A DNA stretch of 6,569 nucleotides, taken from assembly GCA_030614505.1 (NCBI GenBank), contig JAUWTX010000122.1, forward strand, positions 1 through 6,569. Reading direction: 5' to 3'. The stretch is from Desulfuromonadales bacterium. Lineage in GTDB: Bacteria > Desulfobacterota > Desulfuromonadia > Desulfuromonadales > BM103. Below, piece after piece: positions 1-6,387 of this stretch (positions are counted from its first letter, which is position 1; each line of letters opens with the position of its first letter). The notes under the pieces were generated by a model. It was not told the origin of the DNA and searched no databases. It was given only the letters and a program-made list of their open reading frames with translations. A program made the translations under genes and the position numbers.

Positions 1-378
1 AGCATACCGGCCTTGTTTGAACCAGGTCATCGCCTCACCCTGCCAGAGACGGACATCATCCACGTTGTATCGACGACCTTCATGAAAGGCCTCGCGGGCG
101 GACAAGAACTCACTGGAAGAAAGCAGCTGGTAACCTCTGCCAAGATAGGCAGTAGCAAGCAAGGATGATAACTGGTTGGGGTTGAGAACACTTGTTTCAA
201 GGACGTGCAGAAGCTTGATAGCCTGTACGTATTCCTCCTGCTTCAGCAGGTTGATTGCTTCCTGAATCTGTTGATCTGTCGACGCACCACCCAAAGACGG
301 CATAAATAAAATCATGAGTAGCAGGAGCATAGCACTGCAGAGATTCCGGGAAGGAATCCTTCTCGGATTGAGGCGCAT
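1..378 (-). CDS. Exported TPR-repeat protein, N-terminal part (cut by window edge)
   Basis: This reading frame is open from an ATG at 378 to base 1, giving 126 residues with no stop, so the C-terminal part lies outside the window. The N-terminus looks like a Sec signal peptide: a basic stretch (MRLNPRRIPSR), a hydrophobic core at about residues 17-29 (MLLLLMILFMPSL), and a likely signal peptidase I site after Gly-Gly-Ala32. The mature part is helical. TPR-like helix pairs are seen at about 36-67 (EAINLLKQEEYVQAIKLL) and 70-103 (LLATAYLGRGYQLL, then SAREAFHEGRRYN), and a third begins at about 108. TPR proteins usually act as protein-protein scaffolds, so a periplasmic role is inferred and the partner is unknown. 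The gene starts 4 bp after the phosphatase stop, which suggests translational coupling; no strong ribosome binding site is visible. An internal ATG at 330 is a possible alternative start, but it would lose the basic n-region. Confidence 0.72.
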   Translation of the reverse strand, partial: MRLNPRRIPSRNLCSAMLLLLMILFMPSLGGASTDQQIQEAINLLKQEEYVQAIKLLHVLETSVLNPNQLSSLLATAYLGRGYQLLSSSEFLSAREAFHEGRRYNVDDVRLWQGEAMTWFKQGRYA

Positions 379-382
379 CAAC

Positions 383-1174
383 TCAGGGAGACAGATCATC
401 ATGAGGACGACATCCCTGCTGCAGAATGTCCTGCATTTCGGTGTGAACCAAGCGATTGCTGGCCAGACACTCCAGACAGGTAAGAGCCATAGGGCGGCCA
501 TCGAAATCACTCACAAGACCACCGGCCTCCTCAACCAGAAGAATCCCAGCCGCAAGGTCCCAAGGTTTGAGCTTCATCTCCCAGAAGCCATCAAAACGTC
601 CGGCAGCCACACTGGCAAGATCGAGGCTGGCGACTCCCGGCCGGCGACATGCTTGGGAAGCCTTTTGGAATTGAGTAAAGTAATCGTAGTTGTTCGCTTT
701 GCAATTTCTATGATCGTAAGCAAACCCTGTTGCCAGCAACGAATGCTCCAGGTTGTCGATTGTTGAGACCTGCAGACGACGATCATTCAAGAACGCGCCG
801 GTACCACGTTCAGCAAAATACAGTTCCCCAACGTACGGGTTATAGACGACACCAAGTTCCAGCCTGCCGTGAACCTCCAGCGCAATAGAAACGGCAAACC
901 ACGGAAAACCATGGGCATAGTTCGTCGTGCCGTCGAGAGGGTCGATAACCCAGCGGTAATCCGAGTTCTTCTGACCATAATCACCTTCCTCAGCCAGAAT
1001 GTCGTGATCAGGGTACTGCTCACGGATCAGTTTGACAATGAGAGCTTCCGACTGGCGGTCCGCTTCAGTCACCAGGTCGAATCTACCTTTGAATTCGACT
1101 TGGATGCCGCTCTCGAATTTTTCCATGAGAAGCTTTCCGGACTCGCGAGCAGCCTTGATGATCAGATCTTTCAT
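383..1174 (-). CDS. suhB: Inositol monophosphatase family protein (SuhB-like)
   Basis: A 263-residue protein of the Mg2+-dependent, Li+-sensitive inositol monophosphatase family, close to the usual 260-270 residues. These enzymes remove phosphate from inositol-1-phosphate and related substrates; in E. coli, SuhB also acts with ribosomal RNA antitermination complexes. Both family signatures are present. The first is WVIDPLDGTTNYAHGFP, with metal ligands Asp78 and Asp81; the second is WDLAAGILLVEEAGG, with Asp206. The upstream acidic motif ILAEEG supplies the Glu ligand at about residue 62. All expected catalytic residues are intact, so the enzyme should be active. Substrate preference (inositol phosphate, fructose-1,6-bisphosphate, NADP) cannot be told from sequence. 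The longest frame begins at a TTG at 1183, but AAGAGG (1184-1189) lies directly against that codon and 9 bases from the ATG at 1174, so the ATG is chosen. The gene is the second of an apparent three-gene operon. The symbol follows the family, not a demonstrated orthology. Confidence 0.93.
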   Translation of the reverse strand: MKDLIIKAARESGKLLMEKFESGIQVEFKGRFDLVTEADRQSEALIVKLIREQYPDHDILAEEGDYGQKNSDYRWVIDPLDGTTNYAHGFPWFAVSIALEVHGRLELGVVYNPYVGELYFAERGTGAFLNDRRLQVSTIDNLEHSLLATGFAYDHRNCKANNYDYFTQFQKASQACRRPGVASLDLASVAAGRFDGFWEMKLKPWDLAAGILLVEEAGGLVSDFDGRPMALTCLECLASNRLVHTEMQDILQQGCRPHDDLSP

Positions 1175-1196
1175 TGACAACAACCTCTTATGCCTC

Positions 1197-2003
1197 TTAA
1201 CCAGTTTTTTTCACCTGCACAGTAGCAGGCTCATAATCGACCAGGCCCTCTTCCTCACACCAGAGACGGGTTGCCCCGATAACAGCGAGAGGAATGCAGA
1301 GCAATTGAAAAAACGGGATGGCCAGAATCGCCATGACACCGAAAGAAAACCCGAGCATAAGAAATTTTCGCGCGAAAATATAGTTTTTCTGCTCACGGAA
1401 AAACTGGCGCTTGCGCACCATGACAAAACCCAGGTATTCAAAACAGAGGAAAAAAAGAGTCAGACTGATTGCCAGAACCGTATAGAGACCGTTGCCAATC
1501 CCCGGGAGTAGATTGAGAGGCAGTATCAGTACCATGACCACGACGAACACCCACATTTTTTTTGCTTCCATCAGAACCGTCTTCCCGGCATCCCGAAAAA
1601 ACTGGCCGATAGAAAAGGACTCATCATTGATGACCCCGTTCAACACCTCTTCGGTGCGTTCCGACAGCAGGTCATTAAATGGTGATGCCAGCAGGTTGCC
1701 TACCACTGTAAAGCTAAAGAAAACCAGCACGGCCGTCAGCAGGACAGCAATGACCCAAAGGAACCAGTAAAGCACAGACCAGTACCAGGCCTCTCCCTGG
1801 GGGATATATTCGATGACTGTACTGCCAAAAAAGTCCAGGCCGAGGTACACCGCCCCGGAAAAGACCAGAGTGTTGATCAGAAAAGGGATCACGATGTACT
1901 GGATGAGACGCGGGTTATGACGCAAGGTTTTGACACTACGAAACGGGGCAAAAAACCCCCGTGAGAAATTGATTGCAAAATTTCTTTTTGCCTGCACAGA
2001 CAT
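1197..2003 (-). CDS. EI24/CysZ-family integral membrane protein
   Basis: A 268-residue multi-pass inner-membrane protein. Hydrophobic segments lie at about 34-56, 76-104, 150-170, 172-194 and 213-243. The cytosolic N-terminus is basic and aromatic, and the C-terminal tail is polar (EEEGLVDYEPATVQVKKTG). The conserved family stretch NLLASPFNDLLSERTEEVL at 103-121 and the PLNLLPGIG motif at 162-170 place it in the EI24 (etoposide-induced 2.4) family, which includes the sulfate transporter CysZ of E. coli (253 residues). Sulfate transport is therefore possible, but many EI24 members have no known substrate and no sulfur-assimilation gene is adjacent, so I give no symbol. The start at 2003 is supported by GAGGTGG a few bases upstream. 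It is the first gene of the minus-strand operon, and the phosphatase ATG follows 22 bp after its TAA stop. A weak promoter candidate lies upstream: TTGGCT (2062-2057), an 18-bp spacer and TAGTTT (2038-2033) preceded by TGA. Confidence 0.85.
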   Translation of the reverse strand: MSVQAKRNFAINFSRGFFAPFRSVKTLRHNPRLIQYIVIPFLINTLVFSGAVYLGLDFFGSTVIEYIPQGEAWYWSVLYWFLWVIAVLLTAVLVFFSFTVVGNLLASPFNDLLSERTEEVLNGVINDESFSIGQFFRDAGKTVLMEAKKMWVFVVVMVLILPLNLLPGIGNGLYTVLAISLTLFFLCFEYLGFVMVRKRQFFREQKNYIFARKFLMLGFSFGVMAILAIPFFQLLCIPLAVIGATRLWCEEEGLVDYEPATVQVKKTG

Positions 2004-2202
2004 GAAACCACCTCATTAGGATTGTTATTTTCAAACTATCACATCTTCACTCTGACAGCCAACGACCACACATTACTTCTCTCTCTTTAACGAATAAGAC
2101 AAACACATATCTGCCTAAATTACAGACACAGCTGCCCGCCAAATAGGCAACAACCCCGCTCACCAAACGAAATCACGCTGTAACTAGCTAAAATCAATGG
2201 CA

Positions 2203-2231
2203 TTGGTTCCGGCATAAGTATTGAATAGTAT
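2203..2231 (+). promoter_or_regulatory. Candidate sigma70 promoter of amt
   Basis: TTGGTT (2203-2208), a 17-bp spacer and TAGTAT (2226-2231). Both hexamers are poor matches (3/6 and 4/6), but the spacing is ideal and nothing better lies upstream. If real, transcription begins near 2238, which would put the ATG at 2234 outside the message and support translation from 2294 with a leader of about 55 bases. Confidence 0.3.
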
Positions 2232-2278
2232 AGATGGCTGCTCAGATAATGATGTCTGCGGCAAGGAGTCAAAAGACG

Positions 2279-2283
2279 AGGAG
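2279..2283 (+). promoter_or_regulatory. Ribosome binding site that decides the amt start
   Basis: AGGAG at 2279-2283 (within GAGGAG from 2278) lies 10 bases before the ATG at 2294. No comparable site precedes the upstream in-frame ATGs at 2234, 2249 or 2252. This favours the shorter 404-residue transporter. Confidence 0.65.
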
Positions 2284-2293
2284 ATCTTCATTC

Positions 2294-3508
2294 ATGGATT
2301 CTGCTGTTCAATCTCTAACCAGTTCCGGTGACGTCCTGTTTCTGATGCTCGGTGCCGTCATGGTCTTTGCCATGCATGCCGGCTTTGCCTTTCTGGAAGT
2401 CGGTACCGTCCGTAAAAAAAGCCAGACTAACGCCCTGGTGAAAATCCTTACTGACTGGTCCGTTTCGACCGTCGTCTACTTCCTGATTGGTTACCCGATC
2501 GCATACGGTATTCACTTTTTTATGTCAGCAGAAAACCTTATCGGTTCGAATCAGGGCTATGAGCTGGTGCGATTCTTTTTTCTCCTTTGCTTTGCTGCCT
2601 GCATCCCGGCAATCATCTCCGGAGGAATTGCCGAACGAACCCGTTTCTGGCCACAGGTTCTGGCCGGTGGAATCTTTGCCGGACTTACCTACCCGTTCTT
2701 CGAGTCATTGATCTGGGGGCAGAACAGCTCAGGTCTGCAAGATTGGTTCACCGGAACCTTCGGCGCTCCGTTCCATGATTTCGCCGGTAGTGTTGTCGTC
2801 CACTCCATGGGCGGCTGGCTCGCCCTGACCGCTGTACTTCTGCTCGGGCCTCGTACGGGCCGATGGGTCCGCGGCAAGAGCCATGCAATCCCTGTCAGCA
2901 ATATTCCGTTTCTGGCCCTCGGCAGCTGGATACTGGCCATTGGCTGGTTTGGCTTTAACGTGATGAGTGCACAGAGCCTCAACGGCATCTCTGGACTAGT
3001 GGCTGTCAATTCCTTACTAGCCATGGTTGGCGGCGTCATCTTTGCCGTAGTTATCACCAAATGCGACCCGGGTTTTGCCCACAACGGTGCCTTGGCCGGT
3101 TTGATTGCCATCTGTGCCGGCTCCGACCTGGTCCACCCTTTTGCCGCTTTTTTGATTGGCGGCATCGCCGCACTGATTTTCGTTTACGGCTTCCAGTGGG
3201 AGCAGGAGAAGCTCAAGATTGATGATGTTCTCGGTGTCTGGCCGTTACACGGCATTATCGGCACCTGGGGTGGGATATCGACCGGCATCTTCGGCTACAC
3301 CGGTCTCGGTGGTCTCGGCGGTGTCAGCTTCATGTCACAACTGGTCGGCAGCTTGTTCGCCATAGTCTATGCCCTGAGCACCGGTTTTATCGTCTATAGC
3401 GTGATCATCAAGGTCTTCGGCTTCCGCCTCGATGAAGAAGCTGAATTTTATGGGTCCGACCTCTCAATCCATCACATTACTGCTTATCCGGAAGACAAAG
3501 TCTCCTGA
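2294..3508 (+). CDS. amt: Ammonium transporter (Amt/MEP/Rh family)
   Basis: A 404-residue polytopic inner-membrane protein that conducts ammonium into the cell as a trimer. The family fold and pore residues can be aligned with E. coli AmtB. The Phe gate above the pore is Phe100 (in CFAACIPAIISGG, just before the AER motif) with Phe221 (GWFGFN). The ammonium recruitment site includes Trp141 (LIWG) and Ser225. The signature DFAGSVVVH gives Asp162 and the first pore histidine His170, and His319 in WPLHGIIG is the second. The cytosolic tail (about 373-404) keeps the acidic DEEAEFYGSDLSIHH-ITAY pattern through which PII proteins block Amt channels. The N-terminal segment AGFAFLEVGTVRKKSQTNALVK differs from the classical AmtB sequence and marks a divergent subgroup. 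The frame stays open to an ATG at 2234 (424 residues), but the ribosome binding site at 2279-2283 supports 2294. No glnK or other PII gene is adjacent, and the gene stands alone, closed by a terminator. Confidence 0.95.
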   Translation: MDSAVQSLTSSGDVLFLMLGAVMVFAMHAGFAFLEVGTVRKKSQTNALVKILTDWSVSTVVYFLIGYPIAYGIHFFMSAENLIGSNQGYELVRFFFLLCFAACIPAIISGGIAERTRFWPQVLAGGIFAGLTYPFFESLIWGQNSSGLQDWFTGTFGAPFHDFAGSVVVHSMGGWLALTAVLLLGPRTGRWVRGKSHAIPVSNIPFLALGSWILAIGWFGFNVMSAQSLNGISGLVAVNSLLAMVGGVIFAVVITKCDPGFAHNGALAGLIAICAGSDLVHPFAAFLIGGIAALIFVYGFQWEQEKLKIDDVLGVWPLHGIIGTWGGISTGIFGYTGLGGLGGVSFMSQLVGSLFAIVYALSTGFIVYSVIIKVFGFRLDEEAEFYGSDLSIHHITAYPEDKVS

Positions 3509-3534
3509 CAATTTTTGCAAATCGTTGAACTGCA

Positions 3535-3567
3535 AACGGGCACTGGATATACCCAGTGCCCGTTATT
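3535..3567 (+). terminator. Terminator between convergent amt and the diguanylate cyclase
   Basis: A perfect 12-bp stem (AACGGGCACTGG, 3535-3546, with CCAGTGCCCGTT, 3553-3564) encloses a 6-base loop and is followed by a short T-rich tail (the TT ending the stem, then ATTGTAT). It starts 27 bp after the amt stop. The stem can also form in the minus-strand transcript, though that side has only a short T run, so it probably serves amt mainly and may also stop the cyclase message. Confidence 0.75.
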
Positions 3568-3599
3568 GTATAAAGATTAAACAAGTCAGACAATTAGGC

Positions 3600-4796
3600 T
3601 CAGACAGTACAAACCTGGTTGCGACCGCCCTTTTTAGCCTTATAGAGAGCCTGATCAGCTGCCTTGATCAGTTGCTCTGATGTACTGTTCCTGTCATTAC
3701 GAGTCGCCACACCGATACTGACCGTAACCTGAATCTTTGCTTTCCCGGAATTGTTCTTACCCTTTTTCTCCGGTTTATTTTTGGGCCGTTTACGCCCCCG
3801 GATAATGAAACCGGCGCGGGCTATGGTTTCTCGCAATTCCTCAAGATGCGGCAGTGCTCGCTCCAGATTCTTGTTAGGGAAAATTACCGCAAATTCTTCA
3901 CCACCATAGCGATAAGCACGCCCTCCCCCTGTGACCCGGCGCAGACAAGTGGCCACCATGCGTAAAACCTGGTCACCAACATCGTGGCCATGGACATCGT
4001 TGACTTTTTTAAAATGGTCTACATCGACCATGGCAAACGTATAATGTCTACCAACTTTGAGCAGTAATTCATTCATGGCCCGACGGGCCGGTAAACCAGT
4101 CAACTCATCATTGAAGGCCATCTTGAAGCTGCTCTCGATGATGGCTATCGTCAGGAGAAATACTGCCACACCACCCCAGAAAGCAAAATGCTCCGGCCAC
4201 CAGAAAGCTGCAACAACTGAGACCAGGACCCAACAAAAGCTACCCTCCAAAGCCTCCGGTTTTTTGTAGAAACGAACCAGCAAAGCGACCATACCGAGAG
4301 CCATAGTCAGCATAGTGATCTGTGATAAAGGAGCCTGATCAAGAAAGGGGCTGCTGAATAGTGGACGCCCCAACCATGCTATTACGTCCCCGGCCCTGGT
4401 AAAATACAGCCAGACAACGCCACCGAGTTGAACCAGCAAAACCACTAGGCGCAGCAAGCCATGTAGAGTAAAAAGGCCACGTTCTGCCCACCAGCTGTAG
4501 AGTCCCAGATTCAATGGCACAAGCAGCGGAGCTACTTGCAGTAGATACTCACGACCAAAGGGTGTTGTCTGAGTTAATCCTCGCTCGACAATGACCAGCA
4601 AGATGACAGCCCAAATGACCCGGGTTCGATTGAATCTCCAGCCGAGGGACAATCCTGCAAAAACAGCCAGGTATGGGAACAGAGGTAACAGGGGCTGCCA
4701 GGCAGGTGGCATGTCCACCTTGAGATGCAGATAGAGTGCTGCTGAAAAGAGCGTGCCGGGAATTACCAGCAGAAGAAGAGATCTCAACAGTTGCAT
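3600..4796 (-). CDS. Membrane-bound diguanylate cyclase (GGDEF domain)
   Basis: A 398-residue protein that should make cyclic di-GMP from two GTP. The N-terminal 220 residues carry about seven or eight hydrophobic segments (roughly 3-23, 34-53, 60-71, 84-103, 111-132, 160-176, 187-200, 205-222) and match no sensor family I recognise. A GGDEF domain follows (about 228-398), opening with DELTGLPARRAMNELL. The active-site motif is GGEEF (298-302). Asp258 in MVDVDHFKKVND is the metal ligand, and Asn266 and Asp275 fit the guanine-binding positions, so it looks active. The RxxD inhibitory site expected just upstream of GGEEF is absent (TGGG at 289-292). Residues 333-354 form a strongly basic insert, 11 of 22 being Lys or Arg, before the conserved VTVSIGVA strand. 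The start is uncertain: GGAG lies only 3 bases before a TTG at 4808 but 15 bases before the ATG at 4796. The gene converges on amt and diverges from the CIA30 gene, so it is probably transcribed alone. Confidence 0.93.
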   Translation of the reverse strand: MQLLRSLLLLVIPGTLFSAALYLHLKVDMPPAWQPLLPLFPYLAVFAGLSLGWRFNRTRVIWAVILLVIVERGLTQTTPFGREYLLQVAPLLVPLNLGLYSWWAERGLFTLHGLLRLVVLLVQLGGVVWLYFTRAGDVIAWLGRPLFSSPFLDQAPLSQITMLTMALGMVALLVRFYKKPEALEGSFCWVLVSVVAAFWWPEHFAFWGGVAVFLLTIAIIESSFKMAFNDELTGLPARRAMNELLLKVGRHYTFAMVDVDHFKKVNDVHGHDVGDQVLRMVATCLRRVTGGGRAYRYGGEEFAVIFPNKNLERALPHLEELRETIARAGFIIRGRKRPKNKPEKKGKNNSGKAKIQVTVSIGVATRNDRNSTSEQLIKAADQALYKAKKGGRNQVCTV

Positions 4797-4944
4797 GATA
4801 TGAAACAATGGCTCCAGGAAGTGTTGATCGTGTTCGCCCTGAAATCCCGGATGAGCACGACGAGGTTCAATCTATCATGGCAGGGGACTTCTCTACCAGA
4901 GGAAGCTACAATCTAGGAGTCCGACAAGAGTTCACGTACAGGTA

Positions 4945-4974
4945 TTGACATACACCCTCAAGTCGCGGTAGAAG
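4945..4974 (+). promoter_or_regulatory. Candidate sigma70 promoter of the CIA30 gene
   Basis: A perfect TTGACA at 4945-4950 is followed, after 18 bp, by TAGAAG (4969-4974), a 4/6 match to the -10 box. Transcription would begin near 4981, giving a leader of about 58 bases before the ATG at 5039. The -35 is convincing and the -10 is only fair. Confidence 0.4.
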
Positions 4975-5038
4975 CCTTGCCTGAGCACATATATAAGTTA
5001 ACAGAGCTTCAACCTCATTTTGGGCCCGGAGAGTGGTC

Positions 5039-5548
5039 ATGAGCAATTCATCAGAAAATATGATTCTGGATTTTACCAACACACAAACTACCTGCGATTG
5101 GGAAGCCATCGACGACCGTATCATGGGAGGGTGTTCGCAGAGTCATCCGGAACATATCGACAACATCGGATTACGTTTTTCAGGTAGAGTCTCTCTTGAA
5201 AATAACGGTGGCTTTGCCTCGATCCGCTCCGACTCTGCCAATTACAATCTGGGGCAATATTCAGGCATCAAACTTCGTCTGCGCGGTGACGGCAAAACCT
5301 ACAAACTCAGTTTGCGGACAGATCTCTTTTTTGACGGCATCAGCTACCAGGCTGCTTTCACAACGGACCAGAACACATGGCAGGAGATATCTTTACCGTT
5401 CGAGGATTTCACTGCAACCCACCATGGTGTAAAACTTTCGACTGTCGCCCCCATGGACACAACCAGAATCGAAAGTTTCGGTTTGTTTATCGCTGATAAT
5501 CAGAAAGGACCTTTCCAGTTGGAGATCTCCTGGATAAAAGGCACCTGA
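5039..5548 (+). CDS. CIA30-domain protein (complex I intermediate-associated protein 30 family)
   Basis: A 169-residue protein made up almost wholly of a CIA30 domain (Pfam family NADH:ubiquinone oxidoreductase intermediate-associated protein 30). The hallmark stretches are DDRIMGGCSQS at 25-35, then FSGRVSLENNGGFASIRS at 47-64, and later the beta-rich segments GIKLRLRGDGKTYKLSLRTD and WQEISLPFEDF. The fold is a beta sandwich like a carbohydrate-binding module. In mitochondria the eukaryotic member helps assemble respiratory complex I, but bacterial homologues are mostly uncharacterised and that role should not be carried over. No signal peptide or membrane segment is visible, so it is probably cytosolic. 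The open frame begins at a GTG at 5033, but GGAG (5028-5031) sits 7 bases before the ATG at 5039, which is chosen. It is a single-gene unit between its own promoter candidate and a terminator; no respiratory complex gene lies nearby. Confidence 0.88.
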   Translation: MSNSSENMILDFTNTQTTCDWEAIDDRIMGGCSQSHPEHIDNIGLRFSGRVSLENNGGFASIRSDSANYNLGQYSGIKLRLRGDGKTYKLSLRTDLFFDGISYQAAFTTDQNTWQEISLPFEDFTATHHGVKLSTVAPMDTTRIESFGLFIADNQKGPFQLEISWIKGT

Positions 5549-5551
5549 CAT

Positions 5552-5589
5552 CAAACACACAACGTTTAAACAAACACACAACGCTTAAA
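5552..5589. repeat. Two-copy 19-bp tandem repeat
   Basis: Copy 1 (5552-5570, CAAACACACAACGTTTAAA) and copy 2 (5571-5589) are directly adjacent and differ only at one base (T5565 versus C5584). A partial third copy (CAAA) follows. The repeat begins just after the CIA30 stop and ends just before the terminator stem. It may be a simple slippage duplication. Confidence 0.85.
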
Positions 5590-5590
5590 C

Positions 5591-5621
5591 AAAAGAAGGC
5601 CGGCAAGACTGCCGGCCTTCT
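5591..5621 (-). terminator. Bidirectional terminator between the CIA30 gene and the SYLF lipoprotein gene
   Basis: A perfect 12-bp GC-rich stem (AGAAGGCCGGCA, 5594-5605, with TGCCGGCCTTCT, 5610-5621) has a 4-base loop. Read on the minus strand it ends in TTCTTTTGTTT, a good intrinsic terminator for the SYLF gene, about 60 bp after its stop. Read on the plus strand the tail is short (TTCTCTAG), so termination of the CIA30 message there is likely but weaker. Confidence 0.82.
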
Positions 5622-5683
5622 CTAGACACCTGGAATCAATTGAAGAGTTATCATTCGCCTATCGAACTAATTTGCATTCAGCG

Positions 5684-6256
5684 TCAGTAATTCAAGCTGT
5701 TATCCTTCCAGTACTTGGTCCCGGCCAGATTAACCTTGGCCATCAGTCCTGACTCCGACATAGTGTACATACTTGTTTCAGCATCGATAGAAATCTCACC
5801 CGTAGCAGCCGCACCCTTGTCTCTAGCCTTGGCAGCCACATCAGCCTGGCCACCGAATTCCCAACCGCTGTTGATAAAACTATCCAATGCCCGTGCGCTG
5901 TGAAAAACAAACACAACCCGGATATCCTGCACACCCAATCCCAGTCCAAGGTCAAGCTGGGCCATTTTCATATATGTTTTCTGCCCTTGGGGCTGGTTAA
6001 CGGCAACTCCATAACCACCCCCGCCACCCACGATAAAATACAGGGCGTTGACGTTGCTGAAAACTGCGTAACCGGCTGCCTTGCTGATAACATCTTCAGC
6101 CGTGGGTCGTTGCCTGTAGAGCTGGGCCAGAGTTTCATCGTGCATGCGCTGGATCGCTTCACGCTTGTGTTCAGGTGTCTCCCCACGTGGGGAAAGACAT
6201 GCGCTCAGAGACAGGACAACAACAGCAGAGAGGATAATCAGCGTCATTCTTTTCAT
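5684..6256 (-). CDS. SYLF/Ysc84-domain lipoprotein
   Basis: A 190-residue exported lipoprotein. The signal peptide is MKRMTLIILSAVVVLSLSAC, with lipobox Leu-Ser-Ala-Cys20; residue +2 is Leu rather than Asp, which by the Lol rule points to the outer membrane. After a short charged helical linker (26-52), a SYLF domain (Ysc84 actin-binding family) runs from about 53 to the end. It includes AAGYAVFSNVNALYFIVGGGGGYGVAVN, the glycine-rich LDLGLGLGVQDIRVVFVF, and the closing GLMAKVNLAGTKYWKD. SYLF domains bind lipids, and in yeast Ysc84 also binds actin; the bacterial role is unknown. The final aromatic and glycine-rich pattern fits small stand-alone bacterial members. The ATG at 6256 has AAAGG 8 bases upstream. 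The gene is divergent from a second lipoprotein gene and ends at a strong terminator. Confidence 0.88.
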   Translation of the reverse strand: MKRMTLIILSAVVVLSLSACLSPRGETPEHKREAIQRMHDETLAQLYRQRPTAEDVISKAAGYAVFSNVNALYFIVGGGGGYGVAVNQPQGQKTYMKMAQLDLGLGLGVQDIRVVFVFHSARALDSFINSGWEFGGQADVAAKARDKGAAATGEISIDAETSMYTMSESGLMAKVNLAGTKYWKDNSLNY

Positions 6257-6307
6257 AGTCGTAACCTTTGCTTGAAATAATTTAGTCTTTTCGAATCGTC
6301 TTTGGCA

Positions 6308-6316
6308 ATCATATCA
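6308..6316 (-). promoter_or_regulatory. Extended -10 promoter candidate for the SYLF lipoprotein gene
   Basis: On the minus strand, TGA at 6316-6314 is followed directly by TATGAT at 6313-6308, an extended -10 element with a 5/6 hexamer. The -35 position (6336-6331, GGTGCA) is poor, as often seen with extended -10 promoters. The leader would be about 45 bases. Confidence 0.45.
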
Positions 6317-6321
6317 GGTCA

Positions 6322-6335
6322 GTGCAATTATGCAC
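6322..6335. promoter_or_regulatory. Small palindrome, possible operator
   Basis: GTGCA (6322-6326) and TGCAC (6331-6335) form a perfect inverted repeat around ATTA. It covers the spacer and -35 position of the SYLF promoter candidate, a location typical of repressor sites. The half-sites are in the opposite order to the NtrC consensus, so that regulator is unlikely. A 5-bp arm can occur by chance. Confidence 0.3.
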
Positions 6336-6387
6336 CAGCCCTTAATTACACTATTATTACCGGATATTAGTGTCCCGACGATGAGGC

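Larger units (their letters stand above)
2004..2293. other. Divergent intergenic region between the EI24 operon and amt
   Basis: This 290-bp stretch is AT-rich relative to its flanking genes. It must contain the promoters for the minus-strand EI24-phosphatase-TPR operon and for plus-strand amt. A weak sigma70-like candidate is visible on each strand (given under the genes). A separated inverted repeat, TGCCTA (2112-2117) with TAGGCA (2144-2149), is the only dyad noticed, and its 26-bp gap makes it weak. I saw no convincing NtrC site or sigma54 promoter, no RNA gene and no small ORF with a good ribosome binding site. Confidence 0.6.

Noticed and set aside
314..766. 150-residue plus-strand open frame opposite the phosphatase and TPR genes
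   Set aside because: It is antisense to two well-supported genes, has no ribosome binding site and shows no recognisable domain.
1032..1511. 159-residue plus-strand open frame across the phosphatase and EI24 genes
   Set aside because: It spans the junction of two real minus-strand genes, and its composition is that of a frame shadow.
2198..2216. Possible sigma54 promoter upstream of amt (TGGCAT ... GGCAT)
   Set aside because: The GG and GC elements are 11 bases apart instead of 10, and the downstream half is not TTGCA-like.
2689..3165. 158-residue minus-strand open frame inside amt
   Set aside because: It lies wholly antisense to the conserved Amt core; its Pro- and Ala-rich sequence is typical of a shadow frame.
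4797..5038. c-di-GMP riboswitch in the leader of the cyclase or CIA30 gene
   Set aside because: I could not find the conserved GEMM core or paired stems in this gap on either strand.
4906..5124. 72-residue minus-strand open frame between the cyclase and CIA30 genes
   Set aside because: It overlaps the start of CIA30 and its promoter candidate and has no domain or convincing ribosome binding site.
6322..6335. NtrC-type site reading of the GTGCA palindrome
   Set aside because: NtrC sites have GCAC before GTGC with a 7-base centre; here the halves are in the reverse order.
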